This document shows, one piece after another, positions 41,730-48,183 of a DNA stretch of 49,163 nt. The first letter of the stretch is position 1. Each line of letters starts with the position of its first letter. The notes below the pieces were generated by a model, which was not told the origin of the DNA, searched no databases, and saw only the letters and a program-made list of their open reading frames with translations. The translations under genes and the position numbers were made by a program. The stretch spans positions 1-49,163 of the IMG/VR virus record IMGVR_UViG_3300030098_004287; one strand, written 5' to 3'. This stretch comes from a virus.

Positions 41730-44700
41730 ATGTTCTAAAACTAGAAATGCAATATCACAATTAGAAGATACTAATCAATTATTAGATACTTTAGTTGAAG
41801 CTAAACTTGAGCAAGAAAATCCAGGTTATACTAAATTTGTAGAAGAAAGTTCCCAGAAACTTGAAAAAAGATATAGTCTAGATAAAATAGAGAACAATTT
41901 AATAGATGAAGATTCTTTTGACTCTGAAATAAAATTTAAAACTGAAAAAGATAGAGTAATGCATAAAATACTTACTCTTCTTGCAAATGATAAAATGCTT
42001 TTAGACCAATATTCTCCTATCTTAGCTGAAATTGTTGATTTAAAATACAAACCTAAAAAAGGTGATGTTAGTTTTAAAGATATAGAAGCTCTCCCTAAAG
42101 GTAAAAGAACAGGAGCATTACTTCAAAGGCTTGATGTAGGTGTTTTAAAAGATATATTTGCTGGTTTAATTCAAAGACAAAGAATTATGCAAGGGCAGAA
42201 TCCTGATGCATTTGCTATGGGCAGAATAGGTGATTTTTATATTTCATATAAAACTCCTGAAAATCTTGGGATGATGGAAAAATCAGGAGCTATATTAGGT
42301 TTTGCAAGATATATGAATGAATTACCAAGAAATATATCTCGTAAAATAGAAAGAGGCTGGTCTGACAATCCTCAAACAAAAGAAAGAGGGATTGAAAGCA
42401 TCATAGAAGAAGTAGAAGGATTAAGAACATTAGATTTATATGATAGTAAATCTGGACAATTTAGAATAAATTTTGCAGAAGAAAGTAAATCTGACTTAAA
42501 GCGTAAATTCTTTTATTATATGGCTAGAGGAATTATACGAAAAAATAAAGATGGTCAGTATGAAATAGCTACTAGTTATGCTCCTAGAATGAAAAAAGAT
42601 AATTCTGGTCCTGAAAGATATATAGATAAGGATGGAGTAGAAGGTGATATAATGCATCAACTTGGTGATTATGTTCCTGTATATCCTTATACTAATGAGG
42701 ATGGAAAACAACAACCTGGTTATCAAAATAATTATCTTGCCATTGATTTTACAGAAGAATCATTTGATAGGATAGATAATTTATTAGAAGAATATAGAGC
42801 TAAAAATGATAAAATATGGGCTATTAAAAATAAAAATGATGAAGTAGTTGGCGGCATACCATTTGAATTTGAACAATCTGTTAAAGAATTATTAATAGAA
42901 TTTGATAAAGCGTTCCCAGAACTAGCAGAACTAGAAATTGACTTTGTTGAAAAAGGAGAAGAAAAAACTTTAAACCTAGGTAATATTATTCTATTTGGTA
43001 AAAATCCTAAGATTAAAAGTCAAGCAATAGAAATAGCTAGAAATGAATTATCAAAAAGTCAAGTAAATAAATTAAATAAAATGTTAGATACATTTGAAAG
43101 ATTTATATCTGATAGTAGAATATTAAGTAAGTCAGAAAATGTAGATTCTGATAAAGTAGAAACTTATTTTCCTGTTTTGTATCATGAAGAATATGTAGAA
43201 AGAGGATTTAGGAATATAGCTAGTAATCTAGAAACTGAAATAAGATTATTAGAACAAGAAATTGATTTAAATCCTACACCTGAGCTAGAAGAACTATTAC
43301 ATAAAAAACAATCTAGGTTAGAAAATGTAAAAAATACACAAATAGCTAATACAGCTGCTGCTGATGATATGACTAGTGGAGATAAAGTTATATTCCAAAG
43401 TAGTTCTAAGCATTTTAAATCGTACACAGGTGCGTTAGATATAAGAAATATGCGTACAGATAAAGGTGTATATTATGATTATTTAAGATATAATTATTCT
43501 CAAATAGAAAGAAATAAAGCTGCTGCTCAATTAATTAAGCATATGAATATGACAGATAATAATGCTGTTTGGGATTATTTAATTGACCATTACAATGTTC
43601 CTTATAATGGAAAAAATACAAAAACTAAATTAGGGTTTTTTGACTTAGACCCACATGGTCGTATATCTAAAATTATGTCAGTAGATAAACTTGACAGAGC
43701 TACTCGAATGGGTAGTGCATTTTTAACTTCAGCTTTATTAGGAAAATATACGACAGGGCTTACTAATACTACAGCTGCATTTCAAAATATATATAAACAT
43801 AGTCTCGATGATTTAAAAGACGCAGCACCTATAGCGGCTTATTTGTCTGATGTATTTTTTTGGGACAAAGGTACAGATGAGTATACGAAAGATGAATTAA
43901 ATGCATTAAAAAATATTTTATCTCGTTCAGGTATTGTAGATATGAGTAATTTTTTTGGTGAAGCGATGGTAGATAAAATATCAGAAAATATGCTAGAACA
44001 AGAAGTTCATCAAAGAATATTAAATTTAATGACTAAATACATTGTTTTAAGCAATAATAACCCTGCAAAGGCTACTGAGCTTCAAATAGAATTAAACAAT
44101 GAAATTAGGGCTATTTTAGATAAATCTAATAAATTTACTGAATCATTTAAACCTAAAATAAGTTTAGACCCTACTGCAAGTGCCGAACAATTAAATCAAA
44201 TTAAAAAAAGCTCAGAATTAAACAAGCAAAGAAAAGCTGATAGCATATCTCAAGCTTTTGTCCAATACGCTATTAATAAAAGTTTGCCTATATTTAATCA
44301 TTTACAATCTTCAGATGAGGTGTCTAAATTAGGTGGATTAAAGTTATTTGGGAAAAAAACAGCTCTTGTAACTTATGGTTCATTATCAAAAATATTACAA
44401 AAATTTTCTATGGGCTCAACAGAAAGATTTGTACGTACAATACCATTTATTATAGGATTAAAAAAAGCAATTAGAGATGGAAAACTTCCTCAAAAAAGAG
44501 GATTTCATCAATACACTCCTAAAGAAGTTGAAACAGCTATTAATATTGGAAAATTATATAGTGATAAAGCTAATTATTCTTTATCTACTACAGGGTTGGG
44601 AGCTGCATTTAGAGGTCCGTTTGCAAGGATAACAGGTAAGCTAGTTGGATGGAGTAATCAAAAGTTTCAAGATGATGCTAAATTAATTAATCAATTATAT

Positions 44701-45387
44701 AATTCATATGCTAGTGTTGATATTTTAGACCAAGGAAATAAAGATAAAAAAGCTATTTTAAAAGTAATGAAAGATATGTATATATTGCCTACTGCAGCAG
44801 TTGTAGGAGGATTAGCAGGAGCTACAGTGTCATTAGGTACTGTAGGTATATTTTTAGGATTAGTTGCAGGTGGAAAGTATTTATATAATACAAGAGTTAA
44901 AAATGAAACTGATTACGCTAAAAGAGAAGCTCAAAAATTTCTTTTAATGCAAGGGTTAACAACATTAGCTACTGATTTATTATTTTTTGGAGCTACTAGA
45001 GCATTTAGTGCATTTAAAGGATTAATGTATGGTAGTCCTGGTGGAGTTGCAGTTCAAAGAGTTGCAGGTGGTTTTTCGTCTGATTTATTATCATTAGCAT
45101 ATGCACCTTTACTTTTAGGAATGCAATTTATAATGGCTGGAGATGATGAAGAGATGGTAGCTAATAAATTAAGATATTATCTTAGAAGACTACCATTAGG
45201 ATTTGCTATAAACTGGGGAATAGATTCTATTATTCAATTAGCAGAAGCTTTAATTGGTAGCAAAGAGTGGAAAGAAGTTTCAGGGAATATAGCTAAACCA
45301 ATAACATCAGGATTACAACCTACAGGAGTGGAAAAACCTGCAATAAAGGCTGGAGAAAAAATATACGATATGGTATTTGATGATTAA
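41722..45387 (+). CDS. Second giant virion protein with C-terminal membrane segments (1221 aa)
   Basis: It starts at GTG 41722, overlapping the 3002-residue gene by eight bases, with AGAGG upstream. Mostly helical and charged. The segment from about 945 (ANYSLSTTGLGAAFRGPFARITGK) resembles the LPD38-type domain of large polyvalent phage proteins, a weak match. The last 200 residues contain several hydrophobic helices (PTAAVVGGLAGATVSLGTVG; GMQFIMAGDDEE after LAYAPLLL). Being last in the virion operon, it may be an ejection protein that forms the trans-envelope channel for the first giant protein and DNA. No catalytic motif identified. Confidence 0.65.
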   Translation: MSKCSKTRNAISQLEDTNQLLDTLVEAKLEQENPGYTKFVEESSQKLEKRYSLDKIENNLIDEDSFDSEIKFKTEKDRVMHKILTLLANDKMLLDQYSPILAEIVDLKYKPKKGDVSFKDIEALPKGKRTGALLQRLDVGVLKDIFAGLIQRQRIMQGQNPDAFAMGRIGDFYISYKTPENLGMMEKSGAILGFARYMNELPRNISRKIERGWSDNPQTKERGIESIIEEVEGLRTLDLYDSKSGQFRINFAEESKSDLKRKFFYYMARGIIRKNKDGQYEIATSYAPRMKKDNSGPERYIDKDGVEGDIMHQLGDYVPVYPYTNEDGKQQPGYQNNYLAIDFTEESFDRIDNLLEEYRAKNDKIWAIKNKNDEVVGGIPFEFEQSVKELLIEFDKAFPELAELEIDFVEKGEEKTLNLGNIILFGKNPKIKSQAIEIARNELSKSQVNKLNKMLDTFERFISDSRILSKSENVDSDKVETYFPVLYHEEYVERGFRNIASNLETEIRLLEQEIDLNPTPELEELLHKKQSRLENVKNTQIANTAAADDMTSGDKVIFQSSSKHFKSYTGALDIRNMRTDKGVYYDYLRYNYSQIERNKAAAQLIKHMNMTDNNAVWDYLIDHYNVPYNGKNTKTKLGFFDLDPHGRISKIMSVDKLDRATRMGSAFLTSALLGKYTTGLTNTTAAFQNIYKHSLDDLKDAAPIAAYLSDVFFWDKGTDEYTKDELNALKNILSRSGIVDMSNFFGEAMVDKISENMLEQEVHQRILNLMTKYIVLSNNNPAKATELQIELNNEIRAILDKSNKFTESFKPKISLDPTASAEQLNQIKKSSELNKQRKADSISQAFVQYAINKSLPIFNHLQSSDEVSKLGGLKLFGKKTALVTYGSLSKILQKFSMGSTERFVRTIPFIIGLKKAIRDGKLPQKRGFHQYTPKEVETAINIGKLYSDKANYSLSTTGLGAAFRGPFARITGKLVGWSNQKFQDDAKLINQLYNSYASVDILDQGNKDKKAILKVMKDMYILPTAAVVGGLAGATVSLGTVGIFLGLVAGGKYLYNTRVKNETDYAKREAQKFLLMQGLTTLATDLLFFGATRAFSAFKGLMYGSPGGVAVQRVAGGFSSDLLSLAYAPLLLGMQFIMAGDDEEMVANKLRYYLRRLPLGFAINWGIDSIIQLAEALIGSKEWKEVSGNIAKPITSGLQPTGVEKPAIKAGEKIYDMVFDD

Positions 45388-45449
45388 AATCCGTAAAGCA
45401 CTACATAAAAAGCATATAAAACTAATATAGCTATTAATATATCTAGCAT
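45384..45449 (-). CDS. Possible 21-residue membrane peptide
   Basis: A tiny frame reads MLDILIAILVLYAFYVVLYGF and starts inside the end of the upstream minus-strand gene (overlap ATGCTAG), with AGGAAACAGA about 11 bases upstream. It is a perfect single membrane helix. Its stop overlaps the stop of the convergent 1221-residue gene, so the two operons meet with no room for a classical terminator. Such peptides occur in phages, but the length makes a chance frame possible. Confidence 0.3.
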   Translation of the reverse strand: MLDILIAILVLYAFYVVLYGF

Positions 45450-45622
45450 TCTATTCTGTTTCCTAATTTCATTGATTTTTTAACTAAATTTCCAATTCTA
45501 ATTCTATCTACTGCTTTTAATTCTTCGTATTCGCTTTCCATTAAATATATTTCAAGCATCTTATTATAAAAAGAAGCCTCAACTATATTTTTGTACATTT
45601 GTATTTCAGTTTCAGGGTCCAT
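45443..45622 (-). CDS. Small helical protein (59 aa)
   Basis: The frame begins at ATG 45622-45620 (TAATG with the nuclease gene) behind TTGAGGAG, and ends at TAG 45443-45445. The protein is helical, with an acidic N-terminal half (ETEIQMYKNIVEASFYNKML; ESEYEELKA) and a basic C-terminus (RIRIGNLVKKSMKLGNRI). No family is recognised. Good ribosome binding site, overlap and codon use support it. Confidence 0.6.
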   Translation of the reverse strand: MDPETEIQMYKNIVEASFYNKMLEIYLMESEYEELKAVDRIRIGNLVKKSMKLGNRIEC

Positions 45623-45960
45623 TATTTCTCCTCAATTAAAGTTAAAAATAAATCAAAGTCTATACAAGCATATGTTTTAGTTCTATTTCTTTTAAATATA
45701 AGTACAGGGTCAAAACCATTAGAGTTGTCTTCTGCTTGTTTTAAAGAACTCCAAATATTCATTCTTTCCTGATTTTTACACTCAAAGCTATAAGGTATTT
45801 TCTTTCTTGCAGCAGGGGAGAGCTTGATGTCTTCACCAGACTCTCCCATTATAGCTGACTTTATGTCGTCATTCTCCAAACTGGAGTATAAAAAAAGTAG
45901 TTTTTCAACGACATAATTTTGAAGTCTTCTACCTTTACCTTTTTTAGAGGAGGTCTTCAT
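45622..45960 (-). CDS. Holliday-junction-resolvase-like PD-(D/E)XK nuclease
   Basis: A 112-residue nuclease. The basic start (KKGKGRRLQNYVVEKL) is followed by GESGEDIKLSPAARKKIPY and SFECKNQERMNIW, so that Asp44, Glu60 and Lys62 form the D...ExK metal site. In the family, the pattern DI.LS..A followed by ECKN and NIW is typical of small phage resolvases, which cut branched DNA before packaging. I choose ATG 45960, because AAAGGG lies nine bases upstream, over a TTG six codons earlier. It overlaps its upstream neighbour by 17 bases and the following gene by TAATG. Confidence 0.8.
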   Translation of the reverse strand: MKTSSKKGKGRRLQNYVVEKLLFLYSSLENDDIKSAIMGESGEDIKLSPAARKKIPYSFECKNQERMNIWSSLKQAEDNSNGFDPVLIFKRNRTKTYACIDFDLFLTLIEEK

Positions 45961-46141
45961 ATTTAAAAACCCTTTCAAGTCTTACAGGAGTGACTCTTTT
46001 AAATTCTCTAGACTCACATTCATAAACTACATTTTGAACAACTTCTTTTAATCTTTTCTCTATTAAAAGCAAAGCTTCTCGTGTAAGCTGGATTTCTGAG
46101 TTTCTAAAGATTTCTCTTATATATTTTTTAGATATACCCAT
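45944..46141 (-). CDS. Histone-fold-like small DNA-binding candidate (65 aa)
   Basis: The predicted layout is short helix (5-13), loop with EIQLT, long helix (20-46), loop with KRVT, short helix (52-59), which is the helix-strand-helix-strand-helix plan of single histone-fold proteins such as archaeal histones. The segments KKYIREIFRNSE and LTREALLLIEKRLKEVVQNV, and RVTPVRLERVF at the end, can be laid on the archaeal pattern (VGRIIKNAG, VSDDARIALAKVLEE, KTIKAEDIELA) without gaps in the long helix. Identity is low, so this is a fold proposal only. A weak AGGA precedes the ATG. The next gene on the strand is the resolvase. Confidence 0.65.
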   Translation of the reverse strand: MGISKKYIREIFRNSEIQLTREALLLIEKRLKEVVQNVVYECESREFKRVTPVRLERVFKYEDLL

Positions 46142-46332
46142 TACAATCCTAACCTAGTTTTTATTCTAGATAATAAACTTTTATCAATACTCATCAATTC
46201 TACAGCCATTTCTCTAATATCTATTTCTAGAGTTTCAATTCTTTTACCTAAATCATCTACTTTCTTTAGCAATGTATCTCTATTATCTCCACTCTTGCTT
46301 GTTGATTTTTTGGTTTCTTTTTTTGCTGCCAT
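46141..46332 (-). CDS. Small coiled-coil protein (63 aa)
   Basis: After a Lys/Ser/Thr-rich N-terminal tail (AAKKETKKSTSKSGDN), the rest is one heptad-patterned helix (LLKKVDDLGKRIETLEIDIR). Of two consecutive ATGs I take the second (46332), six bases behind AAAGGAG; the first (46335) is possible. The stop forms TAATG with the histone-fold-like gene. Likely an oligomeric accessory protein; function unknown. Confidence 0.6.
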   Translation of the reverse strand: MAAKKETKKSTSKSGDNRDTLLKKVDDLGKRIETLEIDIREMAVELMSIDKSLLSRIKTRLGL

Positions 46333-46438
46333 CATAACTCCTTTTGTTCATTCGTTTAATAGCCTTTTCCCTGTCGGCTAATATTTTATCTATTTTTTCT
46401 AAATGTAGTATTTTTCCACAATGTTCACATACTATCAT
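46283..46438 (-). CDS. CxxC mini-protein (51 aa)
   Basis: ATG at 46438-46436 is well placed behind TGGAGAAAT. The protein begins MIVCEHCGKILHL, a single zinc knuckle, followed by a charged helix (EKIDKILADREKAIKRMNK) and a basic tail. It runs 50 bases into the next gene in another frame, which is unusual, and so the 3' part is less certain than the start. Its own start overlaps the stop of the 30-residue peptide upstream (ATGA). Possibly a DNA- or RNA-binding peptide. Confidence 0.45.
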   Translation of the reverse strand: MIVCEHCGKILHLEKIDKILADREKAIKRMNKRSYDGSKKRNQKINKQEWR

Positions 46439-46527
46439 TTTATTTCTCCATATTTTTTAATAATATACTTTCTTAATCTTTTCAATATATCAGATTCTTT
46501 ATTCTGCTTCTTCTTTTTTCGGGGCAT
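46435..46527 (-). CDS. Basic 30-residue peptide
   Basis: It begins at ATG 46527-46525 behind AAAAAGGTAA and ends at the TGA that overlaps the CxxC gene start. The sequence is strongly basic (PRKKKKQNKESD, then ILKRLRKYIIKKYGEIK). It overlaps the previous gene by 29 bases. Very short, so moderate to low confidence, though both boundaries show coupling and a ribosome binding site. Confidence 0.35.
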   Translation of the reverse strand: MPRKKKKQNKESDILKRLRKYIIKKYGEIK

Positions 46528-46693
46528 ATTTTACCTTTTTGAGCCACTCCATAAACTCATCTTTGTTGTTTTTAAATTCTATATAGTCAGCCATAGTTTG
46601 ACCAATAGTATTTATAGCATGGTCATATTTGTTTTCAACTGCACTCATATAATTTAATAGTTGATTGTATGTCATTTTCTTTTGTTTAGGCAT
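46499..46693 (-). CDS. Small helical protein (64 aa)
   Basis: GGAG sits eight bases before ATG 46693. The protein is all-helical: NQLLNYMSAVENKYDHAIN, then TMADYIEFKNNKDEFMEWLKK, then a Lys/Glu-rich end. No motif is recognised. It overlaps the genes on either side by a few bases, in keeping with the tightly packed leftward operon. Confidence 0.6.
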   Translation of the reverse strand: MPKQKKMTYNQLLNYMSAVENKYDHAINTIGQTMADYIEFKNNKDEFMEWLKKVKYAPKKEEAE

Positions 46694-46919
46694 TTCTTTT
46701 TCTCCAGTATTTATTACGTATCTTACGTTTTAATTTACTATCAGTTTTTCTATATTTTCTTAATACCCATTGATTATCTATCTTAAATGTATAAAAATCT
46801 TTTTCTTCCCATTGCAATCTATGATACTTAGCTACAGGAAAAGGTCTAGGATTATTTATATTCCATTGTTCATCTATTGCTGTCAATAAAAACAATACTA
46901 TATAACTCTTTATTACCAT
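46686..46919 (-). CDS. Hypothetical basic protein with hydrophobic N-terminus (77 aa)
   Basis: The N-terminus is short and hydrophobic (YIVLFLLTAI), the centre is Trp- and aromatic-rich (WNINNPRPFPVAKYHRLQWEE; FYTFKIDNQWVL), and the C-terminus is highly basic (KLKRKIRNKYWRKRN). There is no Shine-Dalgarno, but the ATG overlaps the stop of the upstream 54-residue gene (ATGGTAA), so re-initiation is plausible. Function unknown. Confidence 0.5.
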   Translation of the reverse strand: MVIKSYIVLFLLTAIDEQWNINNPRPFPVAKYHRLQWEEKDFYTFKIDNQWVLRKYRKTDSKLKRKIRNKYWRKRNA

Positions 46920-47077
46920 AGTTTAAACTTTTTTCTTTGATTTTTACGCCATTCTTCATGTTCTTTAGCTGTTCTAGGTTTACGTCCAAGCTTTTTACGT
47001 TTAGCTTTTATCGCTTTTTTTAAATTTTCAGGGTTATCATTAAAGCCACCCTTTTTATGATACATTTTAGATTTCAT
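46913..47077 (-). CDS. Basic, possibly nucleic-acid-binding protein (54 aa)
   Basis: A Lys/Arg-rich protein starting at ATG 47077, in an ATGA overlap with the cysteine-rich gene, and ending at TAA 46913-46915. It contains FNDNPENLKKAIKAKRKKLG followed by RKPRTAKEHEEWRKNQRKKF. High basicity and two predicted helices suggest a DNA- or RNA-binding role. No family named. Confidence 0.5.
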   Translation of the reverse strand: MKSKMYHKKGGFNDNPENLKKAIKAKRKKLGRKPRTAKEHEEWRKNQRKKFKLW

Positions 47078-47259
47078 TTAAACATCCTTATAGCTTCTAT
47101 CGTTAATGGATGGTCGCAAAATTGCCTACATCCTTTATTTATAATTTTATTTGGTATAATCTTTGGTTCTTCATCTTTAAAATATTTAAACCAAGTACAT
47201 TTATTGTTTTCAAAAAACTTACACTTATTACAGGAAACGTGGGGAGAAATACTCCCCAT
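47074..47259 (-). CDS. Cysteine-rich zinc-binding candidate (61 aa)
   Basis: The cysteine set CNKC, a Cys eight residues later (NNKC), and GCRQFC followed by His suggest one structural zinc site. Between them lies FKYFKDEEPKIIPNKIINKG. I prefer ATG 47259 over the TTG six codons upstream, because AAAAGG is seven bases before it. A GGGGAG/CTCCCC hairpin (47241-47257) overlaps the first codons and may affect translation. It is the first gene of the small-gene cluster after a 108-base gap. Confidence 0.6.
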   Translation of the reverse strand: MGSISPHVSCNKCKFFENNKCTWFKYFKDEEPKIIPNKIINKGCRQFCDHPLTIEAIRMFK

Positions 47260-47312
47260 CAATTTCCTTTTCGACAAGACAACACCATCCCTGGCATTAC
47301 CTAAATCTCTTC

Positions 47313-47358
47313 ATATCTTATAAGATATCTTAATTTCATAGATAATAATGTAAGATAT
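47313..47358. promoter_or_regulatory. Four copies of the octamer ATATCTTA/TAAGATAT
   Basis: ATATCTTA occurs at 47313-47320 and 47325-47332, and its complement TAAGATAT at 47321-47328 and 47351-47358. The first three build overlapping perfect palindromes (16 bp at 47313-47328, 12 bp at 47321-47332). They lie in the 108-base gap between the DUF932 gene and the small-gene cluster, where a promoter of the leftward cluster could be. They may be an operator for a dimeric repressor, or a terminator-type stem after the DUF932 gene. Confidence 0.4.
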
Positions 47359-47367
47359 TATTTATAG

Positions 47368-48183
47368 CTACGCAACACATTTTAACAGATTATCTGTAAC
47401 ATATGCGTTATGATTAAACGATGCAACTGTAGGTTTCTTTTCATGCCATAATACATCAGTACATGCATTATATAAATCCCACATAGTATTCTTAGTTAAT
47501 GCAGAATTATCATCGTCATTTACATAGTTATTAAGATATTGGTCTGTTATCTTACCCCACGTAGTTGTGGGTAGTGCAGGTATATTCTGCCTAGCAATCT
47601 TTAGAGTATCTAAATCCATTTCTAAATTTGTCATAGCCCTAAATTTCCTAGCAATCTTTTCCACACTATCACCACAACCATTTATTATATCAATAACTTG
47701 CATCATTTCGTCTTCATAACCTTCGCTTGTATGGTCATGTCTGAATCTATATGAATTGAAGTGGTCATTAGTCATCATACCATTTGTACATACTAATCGC
47801 ATTAAGAATAACTTCATTTTTAATGCAGTGCTGCCATCATAACTATTCCAAAAACCAAGACCTAACGCTACGTCATCGCCTTCAGCTATTTCAACAGTAT
47901 GTGTTTTAGATACTAATCCATAGAAATATCTTCTACCGTCAAAGAACTCTTTAGCCATAGTAAATTCTGCATTGCAACTATCAGCTATAGTATCAGCCAT
48001 TTCTTTAACATCACTATTAGGTATCAATAGATACTTCTGTCCTACTATACCACACTCTTTCCACTCCTCTCTTCCTGTACCATCTTTATTATTCTTTATT
48101 TCTTTTCTTTGTACAGCAAAAGCTGATGAAGTAATGCCCTCGTAATCTAGAGGGACTTTCCTTATTTCGTTATATGGATACAT
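47368..48183 (-). CDS. DUF932 / phage-plasmid-like protein (271 aa)
   Basis: Belongs to the DUF932 group found in many phages and plasmids: the centre SYDGSTALKMKLFLMRLVCT followed by NGM, and the pattern RFRHDHTSEGYEDEM a little later, are typical. The biochemical role of the family is not established; members often sit in early or recombination gene clusters. Length is near the family norm. Its ATG overlaps the stop of the helicase gene (48183), forming a TAATG junction and a coupled pair. Confidence 0.8.
   Translation of the reverse strand: MYPYNEIRKVPLDYEGITSSAFAVQRKEIKNNKDGTGREEWKECGIVGQKYLLIPNSDVKEMADTIADSCNAEFTMAKEFFDGRRYFYGLVSKTHTVEIAEGDDVALGLGFWNSYDGSTALKMKLFLMRLVCTNGMMTNDHFNSYRFRHDHTSEGYEDEMMQVIDIINGCGDSVEKIARKFRAMTNLEMDLDTLKIARQNIPALPTTTWGKITDQYLNNYVNDDDNSALTKNTMWDLYNACTDVLWHEKKPTVASFNHNAYVTDNLLKCVA

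Noticed and set aside
32721-45387. Tape measure protein explanation for the giant genes
   Set aside because: No tail tube, tape-measure chaperone or baseplate genes are present, and the chain holds enzymatic helicase motifs; a virion-internal polyvalent protein fits better.
46421-46657. Plus-strand frame rich in Phe, Ile and Leu in the leftward cluster
   Set aside because: It is the complement of AT-rich minus-strand genes that have proper ribosome binding sites and coupling; its Phe-rich composition is a by-product of poly-A rich codons on the other strand.
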